This document shows positions 1 to 12,855 of a DNA stretch of 64,000 nucleotides, in pieces. The first letter of the stretch is position 1; each line of letters begins with the position of its first letter. This DNA comes from Microbacterium sp. LWH11-1.2. Its GTDB lineage: Bacteria; Actinomycetota; Actinomycetes; Actinomycetales; Microbacteriaceae. Both the position numbers and the translations under genes were made by a program. The DNA lies in assembly GCF_038397745.1 (NCBI RefSeq), contig NZ_CP151636.1:2728001-2792000 (forward strand). Reading direction: 5' to 3'. A model generated the notes under the pieces. That model was not told where the DNA came from, did no database searches, and saw only the letters and a list, made by a program, of their open reading frames with translations.

Positions 1-258
1 CGCCGGTCGGATGATGCTCTGCACGACGTCGTTGATCGAATCGAGAGCCGGGATCTTGTCGGCCACGATCTCGAGCACGAGGAGCGCTCCGATCACCCAG
101 AGCGCCACGTCGCCGGACAGCCACGACCAGCCCGCGGGGAGGGCCATCGCGGGGAGCAGCCGATCCGCGAGCCCGAGCAGGAACAGCGGCATCCACGCGT
201 TCAGCCCCGCAGCGGCGGCGAGGCTGGAGCCGATGATGAACTCGATCACGCGCCCCAC
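1..258 (-). CDS. DUF4126 family membrane protein, C-terminal part missing
   Basis: This gene reads leftward out of the window, so only the first 86 codons are present. The translation begins VGRVIEFIIGSSLAAAAG and continues with a hydrophobic segment (N-A-W-M-P-L-F-L-L-G-L), a tryptophan-rich loop, a second hydrophobic segment (W-V-I-G-A-L-L-V-L-E-I-V) and the motif ADKIPALDSINDVVQ. That combination is typical of the DUF4126 family of small integral membrane proteins, whose function is unknown. I start it at the GTG at 258; a second in-frame GTG at 249 is equally possible and there is no clear ribosome binding site. It is divergent from the exported protein that follows. Confidence 0.7.
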   Translation of the reverse strand, partial: MGRVIEFIIGSSLAAAAGLNAWMPLFLLGLADRLLPAMALPAGWSWLSGDVALWVIGALLVLEIVADKIPALDSINDVVQSIIRPA

Positions 259-382
259 TCTACGGCCGGGGCGCCGCGCTCCCATCGAGCTCGGAGAGTC
301 GCGCTGATATTCTGATATGAGGCGTGGGGACGCCCAGGGGAGCGTCTGCTGGGGACGATTTTTCTGCGCCGGAAAGCAGAAC

Positions 383-922
383 ATGACTGACGACAAGCCG
401 GGGATCTCTCGTCGCACGATGGTCAAGGGCGCAGCGTGGTCGCTGCCCGTGATCGCGGTCGCCACCGCGGTGCCGCTCGCGGCGGCGAGCACGGGCGGCA
501 CGATCAACAGCGAGGCGAACTACTACTGGGATGCCGAGGCGCAGGGCGACTTCACGACGCTGGTCGCGGCCCAGGACGGCCTGCGGGCGACCTTCAGCAC
601 CCAGATCAGCTATCGCGCCGACCCCTGGGTGAACCCGCCGGCGGATGCATCGCTCGTCGTCGTGGTGGTCTTCGACTCGCCGGTCACCATCGACGCCGGT
701 TCATCGATCGGCGGCTGGAGCGCCACGCCGGGTCTCGGCAGCACGGCGAGCTCGTTCACGTTCGTCTCCACACCTTCCGGGTTCGGCAGGGCGCTCACGT
801 TCAACGTGGTCGGATCCGCGCCAGGACCGCTCACATCGACGGCGACGATGAGCCTCCTCAACGGCGGGACGACGACCTGGGCGCAGGAATCCTCTGCGGA
901 GACGGCCACCCTCAACGCCTGA
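383..922 (+). CDS. Putative Tat-exported protein of unknown function
   Basis: A 179-residue protein that starts at ATG 383 behind a GGAAAG ribosome binding site (371-376). Residues 8-15 (I-S-R-R-T-M-V-K) form a twin-arginine signal followed by a hydrophobic stretch (about 18-35) ending in A-A-A-S, so it should be exported folded by the Tat system and cleaved near residue 35. The mature part, about 144 residues, is rich in Ser, Thr, Gly and Ala, with alternating hydrophobic residues ([10 protein letters not shown]) that suggest a beta-sandwich. It has no cysteines, no lipobox and no C-terminal membrane anchor, so it is probably free in the cell wall or medium. I do not recognise a family. It precedes uvrB by 37 bases but uvrB has its own Shine-Dalgarno sequence. 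Confidence 0.75.
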   Translation: MTDDKPGISRRTMVKGAAWSLPVIAVATAVPLAAASTGGTINSEANYYWDAEAQGDFTTLVAAQDGLRATFSTQISYRADPWVNPPADASLVVVVVFDSPVTIDAGSSIGGWSATPGLGSTASSFTFVSTPSGFGRALTFNVVGSAPGPLTSTATMSLLNGGTTTWAQESSAETATLNA

Positions 923-959
923 CGGCCTCGATGTCGGAGGGGCGGCATACGCTGGAGAC

Positions 960-3032
<2,073 letters not shown>

Positions 3033-3046
3033 GCGGTGGCTGACCG

Positions 3047-3385
3047 GTGGATGCCGCAGGGGAAGAGCTCGCCGACCGCGTGAGAGCGCTGCTCCACGTC
3101 GGCGGCGACGTCGAGGAGAAGCGGATGTTCGGCACCCGGGCCTTCCTGCTCGACGGTCGCATCCTCGTGGGAGCGCGGAAGAACGGCGTCCTTCTGGTGC
3201 GGGTGGACGAGGAGAGCGGAGCAGCGCTCGTCACACAGTCCGGCGTCGCCGTCGCCGTGATGGGCGCGAAGACGATGGGGAACGGCTGGCTCGATGTGTC
3301 ACCGGGTGTGCTGGGCGACGACGACGCCCTCATGTTCTGGCTCGACGCCGCTCGCGAGGCGAACGAGACCTCACGACGGGAGTGA
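3047..3385 (+). CDS. TfoX N-terminal domain protein
   Basis: A 112-residue protein beginning at GTG 3047, 15 bases after the uvrB stop, so it is probably co-transcribed with uvrB. It matches the TfoX/Sxy N-terminal domain: a helical start (E-L-A-D-R-V-R-A-L-L), the signature EKRMFGTRAFLLDGR, the strand G-V-L-L-V-R-V and the M-G-A-K-T-M-G-N-G-W-L-D-V segment. TfoX regulates natural competence in gamma-proteobacteria, but stand-alone N-terminal domains are widespread in actinobacteria where their function is not established. A competence role should not be assumed here. No strong ribosome binding site precedes the GTG, which fits translational coupling to uvrB. Confidence 0.8.
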   Translation: MDAAGEELADRVRALLHVGGDVEEKRMFGTRAFLLDGRILVGARKNGVLLVRVDEESGAALVTQSGVAVAVMGAKTMGNGWLDVSPGVLGDDDALMFWLDAAREANETSRRE

Positions 3386-3423
3386 TCAGAGCTCCGCGCC
3401 GCGAGTCGAGGCGACGCGTGGGT

Positions 3424-3666
3424 CTAGGGGCAGTGCACCAGGGTCTTCGGACCGCTGCGGTCGATCTCGTGCTCGGTCATCGGCGCGCCGCACAAGGGGC
3501 AGGCGCGCTCGGCGCGCTCCGCGGCACTGGGCGGAGGAGTCTTCTCGTACGGGCCGACCGAGGCGGGTCCGGCGAACCGGATCAGGTTGCTGTTCACCCA
3601 GGCGTAGAGCCCACCGGCTTCGCGGATGCGGGTGCGAAGGGGAGCGCGGTCCGGGTCGTGTGCCAT
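3424..3666 (-). CDS. Small putative zinc-ribbon protein, divergent from OhrR-like regulator
   Basis: An 80-residue protein read leftward from ATG 3666. The C-terminal half contains C56-P-L-C59 and later H66, H78 and C79, a plausible single zinc site. The N-terminal half has the pattern G-G-L-Y-A-W-V-N-S-N-L-I-R-F followed by a proline-rich linker. I do not recognise a named family. The start was chosen because a TACACT hexamer (3674-3679 on the minus strand) ends 7 bases before this ATG, which suggests a leaderless transcript; upstream in-frame ATGs would lie inside the operator. It is divergent from an OhrR-like regulator and shares its operator, so it is a likely target of thiol-based redox control. 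That role is inference. Confidence 0.7.
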   Translation of the reverse strand: MAHDPDRAPLRTRIREAGGLYAWVNSNLIRFAGPASVGPYEKTPPPSAAERAERACPLCGAPMTEHEIDRSGPKTLVHCP

Positions 3667-3671
3667 GTTCA

Positions 3672-3683
3672 TTAGTGTACTAA
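3672..3683. promoter_or_regulatory. Inverted-repeat operator shared by the divergent pair
   Basis: TTAGT-GT-ACTAA is an inverted repeat with five-base arms and a two-base centre, the form commonly bound by MarR-family dimers. It covers the -10 hexamer of the leftward gene (TACACT, 3674-3679) and sits where the -35 of the rightward regulator should be. One bound dimer could therefore silence both genes. Confidence 0.65.
3674..3679 (-). promoter_or_regulatory. Predicted -10 of the zinc-ribbon gene
   Basis: TACACT on the minus strand, 7 bases before ATG 3666. Transcription would begin at or next to the start codon. Confidence 0.5.
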
Positions 3684-3698
3684 CGATTAGGGTCGATG

Positions 3699-3704
3699 TA
3701 TAGT
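3699..3704 (+). promoter_or_regulatory. Predicted -10 of the OhrR-like gene
   Basis: TATAGT ends 6 bases before GTG 3711, with no Shine-Dalgarno sequence, the leaderless arrangement seen repeatedly in this window. Confidence 0.6.
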
Positions 3705-3710
3705 CGCGGT

Positions 3711-4154
3711 GTGACGGCATCCGACGACCTTCTCCGACTCGAGAACCAGCTCTGCTTCGCGCTGGTGACCGCGGCGCGCAACGTCGTCGCGATCTACCGA
3801 CCGATCCTCGAACCGCTCGGGCTCACGCATCCGCAGTACCTGGTGATGCTCGCTCTCTGGGAGCGCGCGCCGCGCACGCTCAACGATCTCGCCACCGACC
3901 TCGCGCTCGAACCGGCCACCGCCTCGCCCCTCGTGAAGCGCCTCGAAGCCGAGGGCCTGGTCATCCGGCAGCGCAGCAGCGAGGACGAACGACGCCTGGA
4001 GATCACGCTGACCGCCGCCGGCGCAGCGCTGCGGGATCGGGCGATCGACGTCCCTCGCCAGGTCATGGCCGCGGTCGGCATGGACGTGTCCGAGGTCTCG
4101 GCGCTGCGCGACGGTCTCGGCCCCTTCGCCGGGCGCCGTCCTGACCTCGGCTGA
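3711..4154 (+). CDS. MarR family regulator, OhrR-like thiol sensor
   Basis: A 147-residue winged-helix regulator. The N-terminus LENQLCFALV, followed by Y-R-P-I-L-E-P-L-G-L-T-H-P-Q-Y-L-V-M-L, is the signature of the OhrR branch of MarR proteins. In those proteins an N-terminal cysteine is oxidised by organic hydroperoxide and the repressor leaves DNA. Here that cysteine is residue 15 when translation starts at GTG 3711, the same position as in Bacillus OhrR. The wing and recognition helix follow (A-T-A-S-P-L-V-K-R-L-E, then S-S-E-D-E-R-R-L). I prefer GTG 3711 to the ATG at 3696 because of the TATAGT at 3699-3704. No ohr peroxidase gene is nearby; the divergent zinc-ribbon gene is the visible candidate target. 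Confidence 0.85.
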   Translation: MTASDDLLRLENQLCFALVTAARNVVAIYRPILEPLGLTHPQYLVMLALWERAPRTLNDLATDLALEPATASPLVKRLEAEGLVIRQRSSEDERRLEITLTAAGAALRDRAIDVPRQVMAAVGMDVSEVSALRDGLGPFAGRRPDLG

Positions 4155-4197
4155 GCGTACTCACAGGGTGCGCGGAGCCGATGTCCGTGGCCCCTCG

Positions 4198-4203
4198 TAG
4201 ACT
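4198..4203 (+). promoter_or_regulatory. Predicted -10 of uvrA
   Basis: TAGACT ends 6 bases before GTG 4210 with no ribosome binding site, so uvrA is probably leaderless. No LexA-type box was recognised beside it. Confidence 0.55.
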
Positions 4204-4209
4204 TGACCG

Positions 4210-7098
4210 GTGCCTATCGTCCCCGTTGCCACCCCAGGAAAACTCAGCGTTCGCGGCGCCCGAGTCCACAATCTCAAGAACGTCGACATCGACATCCCGC
4301 GCGACTCGCTCGTCGTGTTCACAGGCCTGTCCGGTTCCGGGAAATCCAGCCTCGCGTTCGACACGATCTTCGCCGAGGGGCAGCGTCGCTACGTCGAATC
4401 GCTGAGCGCCTACGCGCGCCAGTTCCTCGGTCAGGTCGACCGTCCCGACGTCGATTTCATCGAGGGTCTGAGCCCTGCCGTCTCGATCGATCAGAAGTCC
4501 ACGAACCGCAACCCGCGGTCGACCGTCGGCACGATCACCGAGATCTACGACTACATGCGTCTGCTGTGGGCGCGCATCGGCGTTCCGCACTGCCCCGAGT
4601 GCGGGGAGAAGATCCAGCGCCAGACCGTGCAGCAGATCGCCGATCAGCTCATGGAGCTGCCCGAGCGCACGCGGTACCAGATCGTCGCTCCGATCGTCTC
4701 GCAGAAGAAGGGCGAGTTCGTCGACCTCTTCCGGGAACTCGGCGCGAAGGGCTATTCGCGCGCGATCGTCGACGGAGACCTCATCCAGCTCGCCGAGCCG
4801 CCGACGCTCAAGAAGAGCTACAAGCACGACATCGCCGTGGTCGTCGACCGGCTCGTGGCGTCCGACGAGATCCTCAGCCGGGTCACCGACTCGGTCGAGA
4901 CCGCGCTGGGCCTCGCCGGCGGCGTCGTGCAGGTCAACTACGTCGACGGCGAGGGCGACGACGCCTGGCAGACCTTCTCCGAGAAGCTGGCCTGCCCGAA
5001 CGGGCATGCGCTGACCCTCACTGAGATCGAGCCGCGCACGTTCTCGTTCAACGCGCCGTTCGGTGCGTGCCCCGCGTGCTCCGGCCTCGGCACGCGCATG
5101 TCGGTCGACGTCGATCTGATGCTCGGCGACACCGACCTCTCGATCCGCGAGGGCGTCATCATCCCCTGGACCACGCAGGGCAAGGGACTGTTCCAGTACT
5201 ACGAGCGCCTGCTCGAAGGCCTCTCCCGCGACCTCGACTTCTCCCTCGACACGCCCTGGCACAAGCTCCACTCCGATGTGCAGGACGCGGTCCTCCGTGG
5301 CGAGAACTACAAGGTGACCGTCAAGTGGAAGAACCGGTACGGGCGCGAGATGAGGTACGCGTCGGGCTTCGAGGGCGTCGTCCCCTACATCGAGCGGCAG
5401 TACCTGCAGGCCGAGTCGGACACGCAGCGCAGCCGCTGGGGCGAGTACCTCCGCGAGGTGCCGTGCCCCGTCTGCGACGGCAACCGCCTCAAGCCGGAGG
5501 TGCTGGCGGTGCAGGTGCACGGCCACTCGATCGCCGAGGTCTCGCACCTCAGCCTCGCGGATGCGCGCGCCTTCATGGAGACCCTCACGCTGACCGACCG
5601 CGAGGCGAAGATCGCCGCCCAGGTCCTCCGCGAGATCCGTCTCCGCCTCGACTTCCTGCTGCAGGTCGGGCTCTCGTACCTCAACCTCAGCCGCTCGGCA
5701 GGTTCGCTCTCGGGTGGCGAGGCGCAGCGCATCCGTCTCGCGACGCAGATCGGCTCCGGGCTCACCGGTGTCCTCTACGTTCTCGACGAGCCGTCCATCG
5801 GGCTGCACCAGCGTGACAACCGCCGCCTCATCAACACGCTCATCAAGCTCCGCGACCTCGGCAACACGCTCATCGTCGTCGAGCACGACGAGGAGACCAT
5901 CGAGGCGGCCGACTGGGTCGTCGACATCGGTCCGGGAGCCGGCGTCAACGGCGGTGCGGTCGTGCATTCCGGACCGTACTCGGCCCTGCTCGACGACAGC
6001 GAGTCGATGACCGGGCAGTACCTCTCGGGCCGCCGCGAGATCCCGATGCCGAAGAAGCGCAGGAAGATCGACAAGAAGCGCATGCTCAGCGTCGTCGGCG
6101 CCCGGGCCAACAACCTGCGCAACGTCACGGCCGACTTCCCGCTCGGCGTCCTGACCGCCGTCACGGGCGTCAGCGGCTCGGGCAAGTCGTCGCTCGTGAA
6201 CGACATCCTCTACCAGGTGCTCGCGTCGCGCCTGAACGGTGCGCGCACGGTTCCGGGCAAGCACACCCGCGTGACGGGGCTCGACAACCTCGACAAGGTC
6301 GTCCACGTCGACCAGGCGCCGATCGGTCGCACGCCGCGATCGAACCCGGCCACCTACACGGGTGTCTTCGACCGCATCCGCACCCTCTTCAGCGAGACGC
6401 CCGAAGCGAAGGTTCGCGGCTACCTTCCCGGACGCTTCAGCTTCAACGTCAAGGGCGGGCGCTGCGAGGCGTGCTCGGGTGACGGCACGATCAAGATCGA
6501 GATGAACTTCCTGCCCGACGTCTACGTGGACTGCGAGGTGTGCCACGGCAAGCGGTACAACCGCGACACGCTCTCGGTGCACTACAAGGGCAAGAACATC
6601 GCCGAGGTGCTCGAAATGCCGATCGAGGAGGCCGCGGACTTCTTCGAGCCGATCCAGGCCATCCACCGGTACATGAAGACGCTGGTGGACGTGGGGCTGG
6701 GCTACGTCCGGCTCGGCCAGTCCGCGACGACGCTCTCCGGCGGCGAGGCGCAGCGCGTCAAGCTGGCGACCGAGCTCCAGCGGCGCAGCAATGGGCGCAG
6801 CATCTATGTGCTCGACGAGCCGACGACGGGACTGCACTTCGAAGACGTCCGCAAGCTGCTCGAGGTGCTGAACGGCCTCGTCGACAAGGGCAACACGGTC
6901 ATCGTCATCGAGCACAACCTCGACGTGATCAAGTCGGCCGACTGGGTGATCGACCTGGGACCCGAGGGTGGTTCGGGCGGTGGGCAGATCATCGCCACCG
7001 GCACCCCGGAGCAGATCGCGCGCGTGGAGGAGAGCCACACCGGGCTGTTCCTCGGCGAGATCCTGGGTGAGGGGCGCGCAGCGCGGAAGGCCAGCTGA
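4210..7098 (+). CDS. uvrA: UvrABC system protein A
   Basis: Damage-recognition ATPase of nucleotide excision repair, 962 residues, normal length. It has the duplicated ABC architecture: first Walker A GLSGSGKS at residues 39-46, a second at [10 protein letters not shown], two signature motifs ([15 protein letters not shown] and [15 protein letters not shown]) and two Walker B stretches ([18 protein letters not shown]). The zinc motifs are visible as C-P-A-C-S-G-L-G and C-E-A-C-S-G-D-G-T with C-E-V-C-H-G-K-R. The start GTG 4210 is set by the TAGACT hexamer just upstream and by the conserved [12 protein letters not shown] near the N-terminus. It overlaps uvrC by one base (TGATG), so the two are co-translated. 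Confidence 0.98.
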   Translation: MPIVPVATPGKLSVRGARVHNLKNVDIDIPRDSLVVFTGLSGSGKSSLAFDTIFAEGQRRYVESLSAYARQFLGQVDRPDVDFIEGLSPAVSIDQKSTNRNPRSTVGTITEIYDYMRLLWARIGVPHCPECGEKIQRQTVQQIADQLMELPERTRYQIVAPIVSQKKGEFVDLFRELGAKGYSRAIVDGDLIQLAEPPTLKKSYKHDIAVVVDRLVASDEILSRVTDSVETALGLAGGVVQVNYVDGEGDDAWQTFSEKLACPNGHALTLTEIEPRTFSFNAPFGACPACSGLGTRMSVDVDLMLGDTDLSIREGVIIPWTTQGKGLFQYYERLLEGLSRDLDFSLDTPWHKLHSDVQDAVLRGENYKVTVKWKNRYGREMRYASGFEGVVPYIERQYLQAESDTQRSRWGEYLREVPCPVCDGNRLKPEVLAVQVHGHSIAEVSHLSLADARAFMETLTLTDREAKIAAQVLREIRLRLDFLLQVGLSYLNLSRSAGSLSGGEAQRIRLATQIGSGLTGVLYVLDEPSIGLHQRDNRRLINTLIKLRDLGNTLIVVEHDEETIEAADWVVDIGPGAGVNGGAVVHSGPYSALLDDSESMTGQYLSGRREIPMPKKRRKIDKKRMLSVVGARANNLRNVTADFPLGVLTAVTGVSGSGKSSLVNDILYQVLASRLNGARTVPGKHTRVTGLDNLDKVVHVDQAPIGRTPRSNPATYTGVFDRIRTLFSETPEAKVRGYLPGRFSFNVKGGRCEACSGDGTIKIEMNFLPDVYVDCEVCHGKRYNRDTLSVHYKGKNIAEVLEMPIEEAADFFEPIQAIHRYMKTLVDVGLGYVRLGQSATTLSGGEAQRVKLATELQRRSNGRSIYVLDEPTTGLHFEDVRKLLEVLNGLVDKGNTVIVIEHNLDVIKSADWVIDLGPEGGSGGGQIIATGTPEQIARVEESHTGLFLGEILGEGRAARKAS

Positions 7099-8972
7099 TG
7101 GCAGACGTCCTGCCGTACAAGCCGCGGACAGGGGAGATCCCGACGGACCCGGGCGTGTACCGGTTCCGTGACGCCGACGGACGCGTTCTGTACGTGGGCA
7201 AGGCGAAGAACCTCCGGCAGCGGCTGTCGAACTACTTCGCTCCGCTGCGCACGCTGCACGAGCGCACCCGCCGCATGGTCACCACGGCGTCCTCGGTGGA
7301 GTGGACGGTCGTGCCGACCGACGTCGACTCCCTGCAGCTCGAGTACATGTGGATCAAGGAGTTCGATCCGCCCTTCAACGTGCGGTACAAGGACGACAAG
7401 TCCTACCCGTTCATGGCGGTGACGCTGGGCGACGAGGCGCCGCGGGTGATCGTCACGCGCAACCGCAAGATCCCCGGCGCGCGGTACTTCGGTCCGTTCC
7501 CCAAGGTCTGGGCCGTGCACGAGACCATCGACCTCATGATCAAGGCCTTCCCGATCCGCACCTGCAGCGACGCGAGCTACAAGCGCGCCATGCAGACCGG
7601 GAGGCCGTGCTTCCCCGGGCAGATCGGCAAGTGCGGCGGTCCGTGTTCGATGACCGTGACGATCGAGGAGCACCGCGCCATGGTCGACGATTTCGTCGCC
7701 TTCATGGCCGGCGGAGACGAGCGGTTCACGAAAGAGCTCACCACGCGGATGCTGGCCGCCTCCGCGGCGATGGACTACGAGGCGGCGGCGAAGTACCGCG
7801 ACAAGCTCGGGGCGATCGAAGCCGTGCTCGGCAAGAGCGCTCTCGTTCTCCAGCCCGATGAGGATGCCGATCTCTTCGGCATCGCCGAGGACGAGCTGGC
7901 GGCGGCGGTGCAGCACTTCGTGATCCGCGGCGGCCGCGTGCGCGGTGTCCGGGCGATGACGATCGAGAAGGAGATCGACATCACGACCGCGGAGCTCGTC
8001 GACCAGGTCCTGCAACGCGCCTACGGCGACGCGCAGGACGTGCCGCGGCGCATCCTCGTGCCGACCCTTCCGGACGACGCCGCGGAGCTCGAGGTGTGGT
8101 TGCGCGAGCGTCGGGGGAAGAAGACCGAGATCGCCGTGGCGCAGCGGGGTCAGCGTGCCGATCTGATGCGCACCGCGACCCTGAACGCGCAGCAGGCGCT
8201 CATCCGCTACAAGACTCGGCGCACCAGTGACTACGTCGCACGCACCCAGGCGCTGACCGACCTGCAGAGCGCGCTCGGCATGAGCGAAGCCCCTCTGCGC
8301 ATCGAGTGCTTCGACATCTCGCACCTCGGCGGAACGAACGTCGTCGCATCGATGGTGGTGTTCGAGGACGGACTTCCCCGCAAGGATCAGTACCGATCGT
8401 TCGGCATCCCCGAGACCACCGACGACACCGACTCGATGTACCAGGTGCTGCGCCGTCGTCTGGCCTATCTCGACCGTCCGGAGGAACCGGAGGAGGAGGC
8501 CGGCGAAGAGGGCGTCGTCCGTCGCAAGCCGCGGTTCGCCTACCCGCCGCAGCTCCTGCTCGTGGACGGCGGCCAGCCGCAGGTCGAGGCGGCAGCGCGT
8601 GCCCTTCGAGACGCCGGACACACCGAGATCGCGGTCTGCGGCATCGCGAAGCGTCTCGAGGAGGTGTGGCTGCCCGGCGACGACTTCCCCGTGATCCTGC
8701 CCCGCACGAGCGAGGCCCTCTACCTGCTGCAGCGCCTGCGTGACGAGGCGCACCGCTTCGCGATCACCCATCAGCGCAAGAAGCGCCGAGGCGACATCAC
8801 GACGGTGCTGGCCGAAGTGCCGGGTCTCGGCGCCTCCCGGATCAAGGTGCTGCTCAAGCACTTCGGGTCCGTCACGGCGTTGCGTGCGGCTCAGCCGGGG
8901 GAGATCCAGGAAGTCCAGGGAATCGGTCCGGTGCTCGCACAGAATATCCACACGCACCTCTCCACTCGCTAG
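7098..8972 (+). CDS. uvrC: UvrABC system protein C
   Basis: The dual-incision nuclease of excision repair, 624 residues. The N-terminal GIY-YIG domain is seen as P-G-V-Y-R-F (residues 18-23) and L-Y-V-G-K-A (31-36); it makes the 3' incision. A UVR domain ([11 protein letters not shown]) binds UvrB. The C-terminal RNase H-like domain, which makes the 5' incision, contains [20 protein letters not shown] and LVDGGQPQV, and helix-hairpin-helix repeats end the protein. Translation is coupled to uvrA by a one-base overlap. The stop codon TAG forms part of a predicted promoter for rapZ. Confidence 0.98.
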   Translation: MADVLPYKPRTGEIPTDPGVYRFRDADGRVLYVGKAKNLRQRLSNYFAPLRTLHERTRRMVTTASSVEWTVVPTDVDSLQLEYMWIKEFDPPFNVRYKDDKSYPFMAVTLGDEAPRVIVTRNRKIPGARYFGPFPKVWAVHETIDLMIKAFPIRTCSDASYKRAMQTGRPCFPGQIGKCGGPCSMTVTIEEHRAMVDDFVAFMAGGDERFTKELTTRMLAASAAMDYEAAAKYRDKLGAIEAVLGKSALVLQPDEDADLFGIAEDELAAAVQHFVIRGGRVRGVRAMTIEKEIDITTAELVDQVLQRAYGDAQDVPRRILVPTLPDDAAELEVWLRERRGKKTEIAVAQRGQRADLMRTATLNAQQALIRYKTRRTSDYVARTQALTDLQSALGMSEAPLRIECFDISHLGGTNVVASMVVFEDGLPRKDQYRSFGIPETTDDTDSMYQVLRRRLAYLDRPEEPEEEAGEEGVVRRKPRFAYPPQLLLVDGGQPQVEAAARALRDAGHTEIAVCGIAKRLEEVWLPGDDFPVILPRTSEALYLLQRLRDEAHRFAITHQRKKRRGDITTVLAEVPGLGASRIKVLLKHFGSVTALRAAQPGEIQEVQGIGPVLAQNIHTHLSTR

Positions 8973-8975
8973 GCT
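8970..8975 (+). promoter_or_regulatory. Predicted -10 of rapZ
   Basis: TAGGCT overlaps the uvrC stop codon. A transcript starting near 8982 would have a leader of about 25 bases carrying the purine-rich ribosome binding site of rapZ. Confidence 0.45.
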
Positions 8976-9006
8976 GGAACGCACGGGGGAGAGGGAGCGC
9001 AGAGCA

Positions 9007-9876
9007 ATGACTGGGGACAAGGGCGAGTTTCTCATCGTCACGGGGATGTCGGGCGCCGGCCGGACCACGGTGGCGAACGCCCTCGAGGATCTCGGCTGGT
9101 ACGTGGTCGACAACCTGCCCCCGCAGATCCTCCGCCCGCTGCTCGACCTCACCGACATGGGCGGCAATGCGCTGCCCAAGGTGGCGGCGGTGGTCGACGT
9201 GCGCGGTCGAAACCTCTTCGACGACTTCCCGGGCGTCGCGCGCGCACTCCGCTCCCGTGGCTCGGTACGGGTCCTCTTCCTCGACGCCTCCGACGACGTG
9301 CTGGTCCGGCGGTTCGAATCGGTGCGGCGACCGCACCCGCTGCAGGGCGACGGAACCCTGCTCGACGGCATCCGCATCGAACGCACGCGGCTGGCGCCGA
9401 TCCGCGAGGCCGCCGATCTCGTGATCGACACCTCCGCGCTCAACATCCACCAGCTGGCGACGCAGGTGTCCGACATCTTCTCCGAAGAGGGCGAGGCCCG
9501 GCACCGCGTCACGCTCCTCAGCTTCGGATTCAAGTACGGGCTCCCGACCGACGTCGACATCGTCGCCGACATGCGGTTCCTCCCCAACCCGTTCTGGAAC
9601 GAGGAGCTGCGCGGCCTCACGGGTCAAGACGAGACGGTCCGCGAGTACGTCCTCTCCCGCGAGGGCGCCACGGAGTTCCTCGAGTCGTACTCCGCGGCCC
9701 TGGTTCCCGTGTTGGAGGGCTATCAACGCGAGAACAAGAGCCACTCCACGATCGCGATCGGCTGCACCGGCGGCAAGCACCGCTCCGTCGCGATGTCGGA
9801 GGAGCTCGCGCGCAGGCTCGCCGCCGTCCCCGGTGTGGCCGTCAATGTCCGTCATCGGGACCTCGGCAGAGAGTAG
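9007..9876 (+). CDS. rapZ: RapZ family nucleotide-binding protein (YvcJ-like)
   Basis: A 289-residue P-loop protein. Walker A is GMSGAGRT (residues 13-20); arginine replaces the usual lysine, as I recall for actinobacterial members. The family-specific V-D-N-L-P-P, the phrase [24 protein letters not shown] and the C-terminal [11 protein letters not shown] are all present. In E. coli RapZ guides a small RNA to RNase E; in Gram-positive bacteria YvcJ binds and hydrolyses nucleotides and its role is less clear. Start ATG 9007 follows GGGGGAGAGGGAG. It lies between uvrC and whiA, the standard actinobacterial setting, but the yvcK gene that often separates rapZ and whiA is absent. Confidence 0.93.
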   Translation: MTGDKGEFLIVTGMSGAGRTTVANALEDLGWYVVDNLPPQILRPLLDLTDMGGNALPKVAAVVDVRGRNLFDDFPGVARALRSRGSVRVLFLDASDDVLVRRFESVRRPHPLQGDGTLLDGIRIERTRLAPIREAADLVIDTSALNIHQLATQVSDIFSEEGEARHRVTLLSFGFKYGLPTDVDIVADMRFLPNPFWNEELRGLTGQDETVREYVLSREGATEFLESYSAALVPVLEGYQRENKSHSTIAIGCTGGKHRSVAMSEELARRLAAVPGVAVNVRHRDLGRE

Positions 9877-9893
9877 CGGGTCGCCCGGCCGAG

Positions 9894-9899
9894 TAGGCT
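9894..9899 (+). promoter_or_regulatory. Predicted -10 of whiA
   Basis: TAGGCT in the 67-base gap between rapZ and whiA. Transcription would start near 9906, giving a leader of roughly 38 bases with AAGGAG at 9934-9939. Confidence 0.5.
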
Positions 9900-9943
9900 G
9901 GACGTTTGCGTCGCGATCCGGCGCGTGAACGTGAAGGAGTGTC

Positions 9944-10921
9944 GTGGCACTAACCACCGACGTCAAGGCTGAGCTGGTCAGCATCCGCAACGCACCTCCG
10001 ACGGTGCGCGTCGCCGAGGTGACCGCGATCCTCCGGTTCGCCGGTGGACTGCATTCGATCGCCGGCCGTGTGGCTGTGGAAGCCGAAGTCGATGCCGAGA
10101 CGCTCGCGCGTCGCGTCGCCAGGGACCTCGCCGAGATCTACGGCGTCCGTCCCGAGATCGCCCAGGTGCAGTCGAGCACGGCGAACGACGGTGCCCGGTG
10201 GGCCGTGCGCGTGATCACGCAGGGGGAGACGCTCGCCCGCCAGACGGGTCTGCTCGACCAGCGTCGTCGTCCCGTGCGCGGGCTTCCCAACCGCCTGACC
10301 ACCGGCTCTCGGGCCGAGGTCGCCGGTCTCTGGCGTGGTGCCTTCCTGGCCGCGGGGACGCTCAGCGAGCCGGGACGCTCCGCGATGCTCGAGGTGGTGT
10401 GCCCCTCGAGCGAGGCGGCCATGGCTCTCGTCGGCGCCGCCCACCGTCTCGGCGTGGCCGCGAAGGCCCGTGAGGTGCGCGGCATGCCGCGCGTCGTCGT
10501 GCGCGAGGGCGAGGCGATCCGGACGATCCTCAACGAGATGGGTGCGCAGAAGACCGCCATCACGTGGGAGGAGCTGCGTCAGCGCCGCGAGGTCCGCGCG
10601 GGCGTCAACCGCCTGGTGAACTTCGACGACGCGAACCTGCGTCGCTCTGCACAGGCCGCCGTCGCCGCGTGCGCGCGCGTGGAGCGGGCTCTCGAGATCC
10701 TCGCGGACGAAGTGCCCGATCACCTCAAGGTCGCCGGAGAGCTGCGTCTCGCGCATCGTGATGCGAGCCTCGACGAGCTCGGTCACCACGCGGATCCGCC
10801 CCTGACGAAGGATGCTGTCGCCGGGCGCATCCGTCGCCTGCTCGCCATGGCCGACAAGCGCGCCCAGCAGGAGGGCATCCCCGGCACCGAGGCCGCGGTG
10901 CCCGTCGGACTCGACGTCTGA
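9944..10921 (+). CDS. whiA: Sporulation/cell-division regulator WhiA
   Basis: A 325-residue DNA-binding protein of the WhiA family. In Streptomyces it acts with WhiB to control sporulation septation; in non-sporulating actinobacteria it is conserved and thought to regulate cell division or chromosome segregation. It starts at GTG 9944 ([14 protein letters not shown]) behind a clear AAGGAG. The two-part architecture is visible: an N-terminal homing-endonuclease-like domain ([22 protein letters not shown]) and a C-terminal helix-turn-helix ([13 protein letters not shown], then [14 protein letters not shown]). A strong stem-loop 12 bases after the stop ends the uvrC-rapZ-whiA region. Confidence 0.97.
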   Translation: MALTTDVKAELVSIRNAPPTVRVAEVTAILRFAGGLHSIAGRVAVEAEVDAETLARRVARDLAEIYGVRPEIAQVQSSTANDGARWAVRVITQGETLARQTGLLDQRRRPVRGLPNRLTTGSRAEVAGLWRGAFLAAGTLSEPGRSAMLEVVCPSSEAAMALVGAAHRLGVAAKAREVRGMPRVVVREGEAIRTILNEMGAQKTAITWEELRQRREVRAGVNRLVNFDDANLRRSAQAAVAACARVERALEILADEVPDHLKVAGELRLAHRDASLDELGHHADPPLTKDAVAGRIRRLLAMADKRAQQEGIPGTEAAVPVGLDV

Positions 10922-10933
10922 CCCTGACACGAG

Positions 10934-10970
10934 AAGACCCGCCCCCGGTGCTCCCGGAGGCGGGTCTTTC
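10934..10970 (+). terminator. Intrinsic terminator after whiA
   Basis: A GC-rich hairpin (AAGACCCGCC paired with GGCGGGTCTT) followed by TTTC. It separates whiA from sodA. Confidence 0.8.
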
Positions 10971-11014
10971 GTCATATGGCGGAAGGAACTGGTCCCGGCT
11001 CGTGTTGTCGTCAG

Positions 11015-11020
11015 TAGGAT
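11015..11020 (+). promoter_or_regulatory. Possible -10 upstream of sodA
   Basis: TAGGAT about 85 bases before the sodA start. It is the best hexamer in the gap, but there is no convincing -35 and the leader would be long. Confidence 0.3.
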
Positions 11021-11104
11021 GAGTTACGTCCGCTCTACGCCGCACATCGGTGGCGCGGAGGATCGGCAAGCGCCGCGGCGCGGCGCGGATTGGATGAATG
11101 CGAT

Positions 11105-12845
<1,741 letters not shown>

Positions 12846-12855
12846 GCTCTGACAC

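Noticed and set aside
4063..7038. Very long open frame (991 codons) on the minus strand opposite uvrA
   Set aside because: It is the antisense shadow of a high-GC gene: rich in Arg, Val, Asp and Leu with no recognisable domain, and it spans a certain gene. The same applies to the long minus-strand frames at 912-2399, 6804-9620, 37425-40091 and 44482-47655.
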